Position numbers and translations under genes: made by a program
Assembly: GCA_002338895.1 (NCBI GenBank)
Contig: DDJH01000127.1
Span: forward strand, 34,095-52,462
Reading direction: 5' to 3'
Length of the DNA stretch: 18,368 bases
Origin: Lentisphaeria bacterium UBA1829
Lineage (GTDB): Bacteria; Verrucomicrobiota; Lentisphaeria; Victivallales; UBA1829
In this document: piece after piece, positions 1 to 7,217 of the stretch
Layout: each line of letters starts with the position of its first letter
How positions within the stretch are numbered: the stretch's first letter is position 1
Notes under the pieces: model-generated
The model's database searches: none
The model's input: only the letters and a program-made list of their open reading frames with translations
What the model was told of the DNA's origin: nothing

Positions 1-937
1 CCGCCACATTGATCTCCCCCACCTTCGAATAGGTGATCGGAACGGAAAACCGCGCGGCAAGATCCCCCAGCGACCGGGTCGTCTGCACATTCGCCACCAC
101 CGGCCCCGGCGTGCGTTCCAGAACCCGAAGCGCCGGAATCAGGATCGAATACTGTTCCCCCAGCGCCGTTCCCTGTTCGTCCACAAGGGAGATCCGGTCG
201 CCGTCCGGGTCCTGCGCAAAGCCGACCGCGCAGCCGTTTTCCCGCACCGTTTCGCACAGACGGGTCAGATTTGCCGCAACCGGCTCCGGACTCCGGCGGA
301 AAACCCCGTCCGTCTCATCAAAAATCGAGATCACTTCGCACCCGAGCGACTCCAGAAACTCCCGCGAATACAGCGCCCCGACTCCGTTGCAGCAATCCAC
401 CGCCACCTTCAGATGCGCATGCCGGATCGCCTCCACATTCACCACCTTCCGAATCCGGTCGGCATGGATCCGGAAGGCGTTTTCGATCGTCCCGATCCCC
501 CGGTAAGCCGACTCCTCCACAAAGTCGTCCTGCGGCTGATTGTAGGAGTCCAGAAGAGCGTTCATTCCGTTCTCCGTCAGAAAAAACGCGGAGGAGTCGA
601 TGAACTTGAGCGCGTTCCACTCCGCCGGATTGTGGCTGGCTGTGATCGCGACCGCTCCCGCTGCGTCATAGTGCTGAACAAGAATCTGGAGGGTCGGCGT
701 CGGAACGATCCCCGCAAGAAGAACATGCGCGCCGGAGGCGAGAAGACCCGCGGCGACCGCGTTTTCAATCATCACTCCGCTCGGACGGGTGTCCCGCCCG
801 ACCAGAATCACGCCCCGTCCGGCAAACCCCCCGAACGATGCCGCAAAGTCCGCCGCCAGCGCCGGCGAAAGGGTCTCCCCGACAATCCCGCGGACTCCGC
901 TGACTCCGATTTTCAAATTTCTCCGCGCCGTTTTCAT
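1..937 (-). CDS. Phosphohexomutase (phosphomannomutase/phosphoglucosamine mutase family), catalytically intact, 3' end cut off by window
   Basis: This gene runs off the left edge; 312 codons are visible of a family that usually has about 450. The family moves a phosphate between the 1- and 6-positions of hexose or hexosamine phosphates in the cytoplasm, feeding cell-wall and LPS sugar synthesis. The sequence shows the phosphoserine loop TASHNP at residues 99-104 (Ser101 would carry the phosphate) and the Mg-binding loop DPDGDR at 243-248. The N-terminal substrate-domain start GVSGVRG is at 11-17. The sugar-recognition loop and C-terminal phosphate-binding loop lie outside the window, so the sugar specificity (GlmM-like or ManB-like) cannot be decided. 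The start ATG at 937 overlaps the stop of the upstream paralogue as ATGA, which suggests translational coupling. It is the second gene of a two-gene operon whose first gene is a degenerate relative. Confidence 0.93.
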   Translation of the reverse strand, partial: MKTARRNLKIGVSGVRGIVGETLSPALAADFAASFGGFAGRGVILVGRDTRPSGVMIENAVAAGLLASGAHVLLAGIVPTPTLQILVQHYDAAGAVAITASHNPAEWNALKFIDSSAFFLTENGMNALLDSYNQPQDDFVEESAYRGIGTIENAFRIHADRIRKVVNVEAIRHAHLKVAVDCCNGVGALYSREFLESLGCEVISIFDETDGVFRRSPEPVAANLTRLCETVRENGCAVGFAQDPDGDRISLVDEQGTALGEQYSILIPALRVLERTPGPVVANVQTTRSLGDLAARFSVPITYSKVGEINVA

Positions 938-2298
938 TCCGCAGCCATCCTTTCCACCGCCGCCCGGATGTGCATGATTCTCCCGACTCCCTCTCCCGGA
1001 TTCCTCCATTCCGTAATCATCCGGAGAATCGGTTCGGTCATCGACATGCGGACATGGAGCCAGCCGTCCGGCCAGTCGAACCGCAGCCCGTCCTCCTCCG
1101 TCACCTCCGCATCCGGAAAAATCGTCCGCAGCGACCGCAGAATGGAGTACGCCTTGAACGAACGGCACGGCAGCGAAATCTTGGTGATGTGCCAGCGCGG
1201 CAGCTCTCCCGCAATCTCCGACGACCGCTTGTTCCGAAGCGCCATCGTTTCCAGCGTCAGCACCATCGCCGCAAAGCCGTCGAATCCGGCACATCCGGAG
1301 GCCACCGCCGAAACGCCTCCCGATCCGTCGCCGCCCAGCACCGCGCCGCGCTCCCGCATCAGTTCCAGCGTATACGCTTCCCCCGTCGGCCCTTTGCAGA
1401 CGGTTCCACCATGTTTTTCCACAATCAGATCCAGCGTCTTGGTCGAGCACCAGTTGGTCGCCACTCTCGCTCCCCGGGGCAGTTTGGAGAGCACATTGTC
1501 CGCCACAATCGGCATGGTGTATTCCTCCGACAGCGTCTCCCCCGTGTCGGTGACCAGCGCCGCGCGTCCCACATCGCTGCTGAACACAAATCCCGCATCC
1601 GCCCGCAGCGGCTTCATGATGGATTTCACCTGCGCCGAACTCCGGGGCCGCGGTTCCGGATCGTGCGGAAGAGATCCCGAAAGAAGATCGTTGATCGGAA
1701 CCATGTCCAGTCCGAACCGGTCGGCGATCCGCTGCTTCAGAACCGATCCCGAGCCGTTGCAGAAGTCCGTGACCACCCGGAACCGGTGCACCGCAATCTC
1801 CCGGACATTCACTAGCCCCGCCAGATCCTCCACATACTCTTCCGGAATCGTCCCGGGCGCCGGTTCAATCCGTCCCGTCTGATTCCAGCGCGCGGACCGG
1901 AAAACTCCTCCGTGGTAGATGTCCAGCATCTCCTGCGTCTGTAGCGGGGAGAGGCAGGAGCCGCGCCGCGAAAACGGTACAATCGCGTTCCAGCCGCCCT
2001 GATGATGCCCCGCTCCGATCAGCATTCCTCCGTCCAGATCCAGCTTCTTCACCGCAAAGTGGAGCACCGGCGCCGGACAGATCCCGAAATCAATCACATG
2101 GCATCCCGTCGCAAGAAGACCGGCAAAACAGGCGGATTTGAACATCGGCGACGAGGTCCGCGTATCGATCGCCACCCCAACGGTTCCCCCGTCGAGCCAG
2201 GTGCCGAATGCAGATGCATATTTGATCGCCAGCTGCCCGGTCAATGCCGAACCGACCGCTCCGCGCATTCCGGAAGGACCCAGTCTCAAGAATCTCAT
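934..2298 (-). CDS. Degenerate phosphohexomutase paralogue (predicted pseudoenzyme)
   Basis: This 454-residue protein has the full length and fold pattern of the alpha-D-phosphohexomutase superfamily and aligns by eye without gaps with its neighbour around the active site. The phosphoserine loop, TASHNP in the neighbour, reads GAGHHQ at residues 95-100, so the phosphorylated serine is Gly97. The metal loop DPDGDR reads SSDVGR at 240-245, leaving only one of three aspartates. The sugar loop GExSGH reads GDGSGG at 323-328. The C-terminal phosphate-binding loop is kept as RMSMTEP at 417-423. The frame is open throughout, so it is not a decayed pseudogene. Known superfamily chemistry needs the phosphoserine and the metal, so I infer no mutase activity; a regulatory, sugar-phosphate-sensing or partner role is possible. 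The start ATG at 2298 is preceded by GAGGAG, and a promoter lies about 40-65 bases upstream. Confidence 0.9.
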   Translation of the reverse strand: MRFLRLGPSGMRGAVGSALTGQLAIKYASAFGTWLDGGTVGVAIDTRTSSPMFKSACFAGLLATGCHVIDFGICPAPVLHFAVKKLDLDGGMLIGAGHHQGGWNAIVPFSRRGSCLSPLQTQEMLDIYHGGVFRSARWNQTGRIEPAPGTIPEEYVEDLAGLVNVREIAVHRFRVVTDFCNGSGSVLKQRIADRFGLDMVPINDLLSGSLPHDPEPRPRSSAQVKSIMKPLRADAGFVFSSDVGRAALVTDTGETLSEEYTMPIVADNVLSKLPRGARVATNWCSTKTLDLIVEKHGGTVCKGPTGEAYTLELMRERGAVLGGDGSGGVSAVASGCAGFDGFAAMVLTLETMALRNKRSSEIAGELPRWHITKISLPCRSFKAYSILRSLRTIFPDAEVTEEDGLRFDWPDGWLHVRMSMTEPILRMITEWRNPGEGVGRIMHIRAAVERMAAE

Positions 2299-2333
2299 TT
2301 CCCCGCCGTCTCCTCAATGGTTTTCGTGGAGAT

Positions 2334-2362
2334 AATATACAAGGAGAGAAGGCGTTGCGCAA
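2334..2362 (-). promoter_or_regulatory. Predicted sigma70-type promoter of the mutase pair
   Basis: On the minus strand, TTGCGC (2362-2357) and TATATT (2339-2334) are separated by 17 bases. The -10 matches consensus at 5 of 6 positions and the -35 at 3 of 6. Transcription would start near 2327, about 30 bases ahead of the ATG at 2298. The placement in a divergent intergenic region supports it. Confidence 0.55.
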
Positions 2363-2446
2363 ATCAATCCCGGAAATCTTTTTTTCCGCATCGTCCCTCC
2401 TCATGCTTTTTCCCGCGCAGTCCTTCTCTGCCGCCCGGTTTCCATC

Positions 2447-2475
2447 TTGTATTTTCCAAAAAAAAGGAATATAGT
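2447..2475 (+). promoter_or_regulatory. Predicted sigma70-type promoter of the MBL-fold/SGNH operon
   Basis: TTGTAT (2447-2452) and TATAGT (2470-2475) are separated by 17 bases, an A-rich spacer. The -10 matches consensus at 5 of 6 positions. Transcription from about 2482 would give a leader of roughly 65 bases before the ATG at 2546. The promoter lies inside an upstream in-frame extension of the following reading frame, which argues against starting that protein earlier. Confidence 0.6.
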
Positions 2476-2545
2476 ACTTCAAGATTCATCAAAGTCGGAA
2501 AACGGTTGTTTTTTAATCTTATTAGATACAGGAGCAAATTTTGGC

Positions 2546-3403
2546 ATGGAAAGTCTGACCATTCTGGGAAGTGCCGCGGCCGAAGGGATTCCCGCCCGCT
2601 TCTGCGACTGCCCCGTCTGCCGGAAAGCCTGGGAAAACAAGGGAAAGGATTTCCGGACGACCACGGCATACGCATTCAATGAGCGAGTCCGGATCGACTA
2701 CGGACCCGATTCCTATGCGCAGGAGCTGCGTTTCGGACTGCGGTCCGCGAGGATGAAGCATCTTTTCTTCACACATGAGCATGAGGATCATCTGGATCTG
2801 TTTGCACTGTCGATGCGCGGTCCCGGGTTTTCGCATGGGTTTGCTCAGCCGCTGAACATCTATGCGCGTCCGACGGTCTGGAACCGTTTCCGCGCAGAGT
2901 TCGGAAAGACTCATCCCGTGTTCGAAACGCTGAAATTCCATCTGCTGCGTCCGTTTGAACCGGTCGAGCTGCCGGAGGAGGAGATGACCTTCTGTCCGCT
3001 CGTTGCCAGCCACTATCACATTCCCGGCGAGGCGGTGGTCTTTGCCGTCCGGCACGGGAAGGCGAACATCCTGCTGGCCAACGACACCGGATATCTGCCC
3101 GAAGAGTCCTGGAAATGGATCGAAAACGCCGGAATCCGTTTTGACATCGTTATCGCCGACTGCACCGGCGGCGTGCTCGACTGGCGCAACACTCACATGG
3201 GCGGCGCGTGCCAGAGAGCCTTCCGCGACCGTCTGCTCTCCCTCGGCGCAATCGATTCGGCAACTCGTTATGTCATCAACCATTTCTCCCATAACGGAAA
3301 AGCGCTCCATGCCGATCTGGAACGGGCGTTCGGACCCGACGGAATGGAAGTCGGATACGATGGAATGGTGATCTCATATGATAAGGAGAAAAAGGAGTTC
3401 TGA
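2546..3403 (+). CDS. PhnP-like metallo-beta-lactamase-fold hydrolase
   Basis: The 285-residue protein belongs to the MBL-fold group typified by PhnP (COG1235), cytoplasmic phosphodiesterases acting on cyclic or small phosphodiesters; the true substrate here is unknown. It shows the family's N-terminal structural zinc motif CxCxxC (Cys20, Cys22, Cys25) and the catalytic metal motif THEHEDH at 76-82. Further likely metal ligands are His156 (SHYH), Asp180 (LANDTG) and a late histidine in NHFSHN (245-250). The ATG at 2546 was chosen because AGGAG sits 11 bases upstream, the GSAAAEGIP motif starts right after it, and the promoter overlaps the longer frame. An SGNH hydrolase follows after 2 bases, so the two are probably co-transcribed. 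There is no C-P lyase gene in the window, so a phosphonate role is not supported. Confidence 0.88.
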   Translation: MESLTILGSAAAEGIPARFCDCPVCRKAWENKGKDFRTTTAYAFNERVRIDYGPDSYAQELRFGLRSARMKHLFFTHEHEDHLDLFALSMRGPGFSHGFAQPLNIYARPTVWNRFRAEFGKTHPVFETLKFHLLRPFEPVELPEEEMTFCPLVASHYHIPGEAVVFAVRHGKANILLANDTGYLPEESWKWIENAGIRFDIVIADCTGGVLDWRNTHMGGACQRAFRDRLLSLGAIDSATRYVINHFSHNGKALHADLERAFGPDGMEVGYDGMVISYDKEKKEF

Positions 3404-3405
3404 CT

Positions 3406-4038
3406 ATGAAAATTCTGCTTCTGGGCGATTCCATCCGGATGGGATACGGGGAATTCGTCCGCGAAATTCTGAACGGGAAGGCGGAGGTGTTCTATCCGAA
3501 CGACAACGGCCGCTTTCTGCAATACACGCTCCGGCAGCTGCAGGACTGGAAGGCGTCCCTCCATCTGAAAGGAGACGAGATCGATGTGGTGCACTGGAAC
3601 AACGGTCTCTGGGATGTCGGTCATCTCGGAGTCGGCGCAACCGGAGAGGCCGAGGCCGCCACGGCTCTCCCCGTCCTCCAGGCCGGATACTGTGTCTATG
3701 AAAAGGAGTCGCTGACGCCGTCGCCGTTCTATGAGGCCATGCTCCGCCGCGTCCATCAGCGGATCCGGACTCTGTTTCCCCGCGCCGGGATCGTCTTCGC
3801 CTACACCACTCCGGTGCTCGAAGACCAGTGCCCCTCCTTCCTCTATCGAAGCAATGCGGAGATCCGCGCATACAACGAAATCGCCCGGAAGGTCCTGGAA
3901 CCCGAAGGAGTCCGCTTCAACGATCTCTACTCCTTCGCCGAGGCCGAACTGACCAGTCTGCATCGCGACTGGGTGCATTTCAACGAGGAGGGATCCCGGA
4001 AAATCGCCGCGGAAATCGCCGCGTTTCTCCAGCCCTGA
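3406..4038 (+). CDS. SGNH/GDSL-family hydrolase
   Basis: This 210-residue protein looks like a cytoplasmic SGNH hydrolase: no signal peptide is evident and the catalytic block lies at the very N-terminus. The GDS motif is at residues 7-9 (Ser9 nucleophile), an Asn-containing block WNNGLWD is at 64-70, and the Asp-His pair DxxH is Asp188 and His191 in the segment DWVHFNEEG. Family members hydrolyse esters such as acyl, acetyl or sialyl esters of sugars and lipids; nothing in the sequence fixes the substrate. The AAAGGAG ribosome-binding site overlaps the end of the upstream MBL-fold gene, which ends 2 bases before the ATG. A strong terminator follows, so this is the last gene of a two-gene operon. 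Confidence 0.87.
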   Translation: MKILLLGDSIRMGYGEFVREILNGKAEVFYPNDNGRFLQYTLRQLQDWKASLHLKGDEIDVVHWNNGLWDVGHLGVGATGEAEAATALPVLQAGYCVYEKESLTPSPFYEAMLRRVHQRIRTLFPRAGIVFAYTTPVLEDQCPSFLYRSNAEIRAYNEIARKVLEPEGVRFNDLYSFAEAELTSLHRDWVHFNEEGSRKIAAEIAAFLQP

Positions 4039-4047
4039 CAAAAGCCG

Positions 4048-4070
4048 CCTCCGGAAAAAAAGTCCGGGGG
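4048..4070 (+). other. Short hairpin just after the SGNH gene
   Basis: Arms CCTCCGGA (4048-4055) and TCCGGGGG (4063-4070) form 8 pairs, one of them a G-U wobble, around a 7-base A-rich loop. There is no T tract, so it is not an intrinsic terminator by itself; it could protect the mRNA 3' end or assist the terminator that follows. Confidence 0.45.
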
Positions 4071-4088
4071 AAGGGCGCGGGTCATGAC

Positions 4089-4143
4089 TCCGTCTCTCTG
4101 CTGTGAAAACGCTAACACCAGAGAGGCGGAGATTTTCTTTTTT
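4089..4143 (+). terminator. Intrinsic terminator of the MBL-fold/SGNH operon
   Basis: Arms TCCGTCTCTCTG (4089-4100) and CAGAGAGGCGGA (4119-4130) pair over 12 bases with one G-U wobble. An inner GTG/CAC triplet extends the stem after a 2-base bulge. The stem is followed two bases later by TTTTCTTTTTT (4133-4143). This is a classical Rho-independent terminator insulating the rnf operon from upstream transcription. Confidence 0.85.
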
Positions 4144-4284
4144 GCGAAACGGAAAAGCGACGGCGCGTTTTGCAGAAAGACGGCGCTTTACGTTTGAATT
4201 CAAGGCGCCGGCAATGGACGGGAAAAGAGGACGCGGTCCGTTTTTTCACAGCCGGAAAGAGAGGAAAGAAATTCCGGGAGCGGC

Positions 4285-4313
4285 TTGATTTTCAGAGAAA
4301 AACAGACTAAATT
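4285..4313 (+). promoter_or_regulatory. Predicted promoter of the rnf operon
   Basis: TTGATT (4285-4290) and TAAATT (4308-4313) are separated by exactly 17 bases, each matching consensus at 4 of 6 positions. It lies downstream of the terminator and about 100 bases before rnfA, giving a leader of about 90 bases. Confidence 0.55.
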
Positions 4314-4327
4314 ACAGATTAGATTTT

Positions 4328-4360
4328 CACCGTCGCACCCGAAGATTTGCCGCGGCGGTG
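4328..4360 (+). promoter_or_regulatory. Stem-loop in the rnf mRNA leader
   Basis: CACCGTCGC (4328-4336) can pair with GCGGCGGTG (4352-4360) over 9 bases with one G-U wobble and a 15-base loop. It lies between the predicted transcription start and the ribosome-binding site of rnfA (AAGGAGGAG at 4392-4400). It does not match a riboswitch I can name; a role in mRNA stability or translation control is possible. Confidence 0.4.
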
Positions 4361-4410
4361 ATTTCGACTTGTCGGAGTCATTCAATTTTGTAAGGAGGAG
4401 AAAGTTTTCA

Positions 4411-5028
4411 ATGTCCTTGAATGAGTGGTTGGTAATCACGGTCGGCGCTATCCTTGTGAACAACATGGTGTTAGCGAGAATTCTGGGGATCTGCCCGTTT
4501 CTGGGGGTCTCCAAAAAACTGTCCACGGCGCTGGGAATGTCGGGCGCGCTGATTTTTGTAATGACGATTGCGTCGTTCGTCGCATCGGTTCTTTACAACT
4601 GCCTGCTGAAGGTGAAGATCTCCATTCCGGCGCTCGGACTGGAACATGTGGACATCGGATTCACAAAACTGCTGCTGTTCATTGTCGTGATCGCGGCGCT
4701 GGTGCAGATTGTGGAGATCGTGATGCAGAAGTTCAGTCCTCCGCTCTACGCGGCGCTGGGAATCTATCTGCCGCTGATTACGACAAACTGCTGCGTGCTC
4801 GGCGCGGCCGAACTCAACGCAAAGGCGGATCGCGGAATTCTGGCATCCACAATTTTCGGACTCTGTTCCGGAATCGGATTCGCCATCGCGGTGATCCTGT
4901 TCGCCAGTCTGCGGGAACGGCTCGCAATTTCCAAGATTCCGCGTCCGTTCCAGGGGGCGGCGATCGCGCTGATCACCGCCGGAATCCTCGCCATGGCCTT
5001 CATGGGCTTCTCCGGACTGGTAAAATAA
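4411..5028 (+). CDS. rnfA: Ion-translocating oxidoreductase complex subunit RnfA
   Basis: RnfA is one of two homologous six-helix membrane subunits at the core of the Rnf complex, which couples electron flow between ferredoxin and NAD to Na+ or H+ transport across the inner membrane. The 205-residue protein is almost entirely hydrophobic helices. It carries the two half-motifs seen in the RnfA/RnfE and NqrE/NqrD family: LGICPFLG with Cys28, and TTNCCVLGAAE with Cys127. In known structures such cysteines, together with those of RnfE, hold a membrane [2Fe-2S] cluster. The ATG at 4411 was chosen for the excellent AAGGAGGAG 10 bases upstream; the reading frame is open further upstream but without family similarity. 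It is the first gene of rnfABCDGE, with rnfB starting 10 bases after its stop. Confidence 0.95.
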   Translation: MSLNEWLVITVGAILVNNMVLARILGICPFLGVSKKLSTALGMSGALIFVMTIASFVASVLYNCLLKVKISIPALGLEHVDIGFTKLLLFIVVIAALVQIVEIVMQKFSPPLYAALGIYLPLITTNCCVLGAAELNAKADRGILASTIFGLCSGIGFAIAVILFASLRERLAISKIPRPFQGAAIALITAGILAMAFMGFSGLVK

Positions 5029-5038
5029 GGATTGCAGC

Positions 5039-5881
5039 ATGGATATGATTCTTCTTTCCATTGTGGTGGTTGCCGTCACAGGCATGGTGCTCGGAATCTG
5101 CATCGCGGTCGCCGCGAAAAAGTTCGCGGTCGAGGCCGATCTCCGGATCGACGAGGTTACCGGGATGCTCCCCGGAGCCAACTGCGGAGGATGCGGATTC
5201 GCTGGATGTGCCGATCTGGCAAAAAATATCGTCGAAGGAAAAGCGCCCGCAAACAAGTGCCCGGTCTGCACGCCGGAGGCGGTGGCCCGGATCGCCGAAT
5301 ATCTCGGGCAGAAGGTTGAAGAGAGCGAAAAGAAGGTCGCTGTGGTGCTCTGCAGCGGAACGCTCTCCCACTCCAAGATGGGGGCAAAATACAACGGTGT
5401 TCTCGACTGCCGGTCCGCCGCCCAGCTCAACGGCGGGGCAAAAGACTGCCGCTTCGGGTGCATCGGATTCGGAAGCTGCGCCCGCGCATGCAAGTTCGGA
5501 GCGATCGAGGTGATCGACGGACTGGCGGTGGTGCATCCGGAAATCTGCGTCGGATGCGGTCAGTGCGCCGAGGTCTGTCCGAGAAAACTCATTAAGCTGG
5601 TGCCCGCGTCGGCCCCGGTTCATATCTACTGCAACTCCCTGGAGAAACCGGCGCTCCGGATGAAGAAGTGCTCGGGATCCTGCATCGCCTGCCGCAAGTG
5701 CGTCAAGGCGGAACCGGATAAGTTCAACGTGCAGGGATTCATGGTCCGGGTGATCTATTCGAATCCGCCGGATGAAGCGGTGATTGAGAAGGCGCAGTGT
5801 CCCAGAAAATGTCTGCTGACTCCCGAACAGCATCTTCAGGCGGTGCGGGACGGCGTCAAGAAGAAAGAAGGTGCGGCATGA
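5039..5881 (+). CDS. rnfB: Rnf complex ferredoxin subunit RnfB (long, anaerobe type)
   Basis: RnfB takes electrons from (or gives them to) soluble ferredoxin at the cytoplasmic face. The 280-residue protein starts with one membrane helix (about 4-26). The Fes-type [4Fe-4S] domain follows with Cys49, Cys52, Cys57 and Cys74. A region with Cys105 and Cys124 leads to a bacterial ferredoxin pair: Cys137/141/147/151 and Cys170/173/176/180. A further cysteine-rich segment follows (Cys211, 215, 218, 221, then 254 and 258). Gammaproteobacterial RnfB is only about 190 residues, whereas anaerobes carry long forms like this one, so extra clusters are expected. The last helix-to-tail part is Lys-rich. Its stop overlaps the rnfC start as ATGA, suggesting coupled translation. 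Confidence 0.95.
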   Translation: MDMILLSIVVVAVTGMVLGICIAVAAKKFAVEADLRIDEVTGMLPGANCGGCGFAGCADLAKNIVEGKAPANKCPVCTPEAVARIAEYLGQKVEESEKKVAVVLCSGTLSHSKMGAKYNGVLDCRSAAQLNGGAKDCRFGCIGFGSCARACKFGAIEVIDGLAVVHPEICVGCGQCAEVCPRKLIKLVPASAPVHIYCNSLEKPALRMKKCSGSCIACRKCVKAEPDKFNVQGFMVRVIYSNPPDEAVIEKAQCPRKCLLTPEQHLQAVRDGVKKKEGAA

Positions 5882-7203
5882 GTTCCCAGACAGCGAATTT
5901 CAAGGGCGGTGTCCATCCGCTGGAAGGAAAGGAACTGACTTCCGGAAAAGAGCTGAGAGTTGCTCCGCTCTTTGAAAAATATATCGTTCCGATTCGTCAG
6001 AGCATCGGCGCGCCGCCGGTCCTCTCGGTCAAAAAAGGCGATCCGGTCAAAAAAGGACAGAGAATCGCGGAGCCCGGAGGATTCGTCTCCGTTCCGCTTC
6101 ACTCCCCCGCCAGCGGGACGGTCGGCGATCTGGTGGAGATCATCGGCGTCACCGGCGCTCCCGAACAGGCCGTCGAGATCCTCTCCGACGGAAGCGACGA
6201 GTGGGACACCGGGCTGGAGCCGATCCCCAACTGGGCCGATACCGACAAGGAGATCCTCAAGAAACGGATCCTCGACGCCGGAATCGTCGGAATGGGCGGC
6301 GCGGCGTTCCCGACCCACGTCAAACTCTCTCCGCCGCCGGAAAAGAACATCGACACCCTCATCATCAACGGCGCGGAGTGCGAACCCTTCCTGACCGCCG
6401 ATCACCGTCTGATGCTGGAACGCACCGAAGAGATGCTGACCGGCGTGGCGATCGCCGCAAAAATCCTCCGCGCCGACCGCGTCTTCATCGGCGTCGAAGA
6501 CAATAAAATGGATGCGATCGAGAAACTTTCCGCATCGGCGGAAAAATATAAGATCCGCGTGGTGCCCCTGCATGTGAAATATCCGCAGGGCGCGGAAAAG
6601 CAGCTGATCTATGCGCTGACCCGCCGCCAGGTGCTCGAAGGCGGTCTCCCGATGGATGTCGGCTGCGTGGTGATGAACGCCGGAACCGCGGCCGCCGTGC
6701 ATGACGCGGTGGTGCTCGGCCATCCGCTGATCGAACGCATCACCACGGTCACCGGAACGCCGGTGGTGGATCCGGCAAACTATCTGGTCCGGATCGGAAC
6801 ACCGATCGCGCGTCTGCTGGAGCTGAGCTCCGGCGTGAAGGAGAATCCGGCCAAGGTGATCATGGGCGGACCGATGATGGGGTTCGCTCAGTCGAACATC
6901 GACATCCCGGTGATGAAGAACACGTCCGGCGTGCTGCTGATGGCGCCGGAAGAGGTCGAACAGTTCGAAGGCAATCCGTGCATCCGGTGCTCACGCTGCG
7001 TGAAGGCGTGCCCGATGAACCTCCTGGTGCCGAGTCTGAGCATCATGATCGAGGCGGAGGAGTTCGAAATGGCGGAACAGAATTATGTGATGGACTGCGT
7101 GGAGTGCGGAACATGCGCATATATCTGTCCGGCAAAACGACCGCTGGTCCAGCACTTCCGGAGAGCAAAAGGTGAAATCCTCGCCAGACGGCGCAAAAAA
7201 TAA
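5878..7203 (+). CDS. rnfC: Rnf complex NADH-binding subunit RnfC
   Basis: RnfC is the peripheral cytoplasmic subunit that exchanges electrons with NAD(H), related to NuoF and NqrA. The 441-residue protein begins with the diagnostic GGVHP (10-14). A lipoyl-like segment follows around 50-90. The nucleotide/FMN-binding region has GIVGMGGAAFPTHVKL (135-150) and INGAECEPFLTADHR (163-177). Two [4Fe-4S] motifs follow: Cys368/371/374/378 and Cys407/410/413/417, the second in CVECGTCAYICPAKRPL. There is no long C-terminal repeat extension of the kind found in E. coli RsxC, so this is the short form. The start at 5878 was chosen from the ATGA overlap with rnfB and the GGVHP position; the frame is open upstream within rnfB. 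Confidence 0.96.
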   Translation: MSSQTANFKGGVHPLEGKELTSGKELRVAPLFEKYIVPIRQSIGAPPVLSVKKGDPVKKGQRIAEPGGFVSVPLHSPASGTVGDLVEIIGVTGAPEQAVEILSDGSDEWDTGLEPIPNWADTDKEILKKRILDAGIVGMGGAAFPTHVKLSPPPEKNIDTLIINGAECEPFLTADHRLMLERTEEMLTGVAIAAKILRADRVFIGVEDNKMDAIEKLSASAEKYKIRVVPLHVKYPQGAEKQLIYALTRRQVLEGGLPMDVGCVVMNAGTAAAVHDAVVLGHPLIERITTVTGTPVVDPANYLVRIGTPIARLLELSSGVKENPAKVIMGGPMMGFAQSNIDIPVMKNTSGVLLMAPEEVEQFEGNPCIRCSRCVKACPMNLLVPSLSIMIEAEEFEMAEQNYVMDCVECGTCAYICPAKRPLVQHFRRAKGEILARRRKK

Positions 7204-7217
7204 GGATCAAGAAAGAG

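Larger units (their letters stand above)
4039..4410. other. 372-bp non-coding region between the SGNH gene and rnfA
   Basis: From left to right it holds a small hairpin, a strong intrinsic terminator, a stretch (4144-4284) with no convincing gene, the rnf promoter, and a leader with a stem-loop. Within 4144-4284 the octamer GACGGCGC occurs at 4159-4166 and 4179-4186. A short in-frame stretch starting inside the terminator hairpin has no ribosome-binding site and is arginine-rich, so I do not call it a gene. Confidence 0.7.

Noticed and set aside
413..1882. Long plus-strand open frames (up to 489 codons) opposite the mutase genes
   Set aside because: They are antisense shadows of two phosphohexomutase genes with recognisable motifs on the minus strand; the products are Arg/Ser/Pro-rich with no family pattern.
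934..2298. Reading the degenerate mutase as a decayed pseudogene
   Set aside because: The frame is uninterrupted over the full family length, has a ribosome-binding site and promoter, and keeps the phosphate-binding loop.
2480..2520. An AAGATT/AATCTT inverted repeat in the leader of the MBL-fold gene
   Set aside because: Only six A/T-rich pairs with a loop of nearly 30 bases; likely chance.
4231..4246. A possible second terminator: GGAC/GTCC stem followed by six T
   Set aside because: The stem has only four pairs with a three-base loop; too weak to call.
4103..4288. A 61-codon plus-strand open frame between the SGNH gene and rnfA
   Set aside because: It begins inside the terminator hairpin, has no ribosome-binding site and is Arg/Lys-rich without recognisable features.
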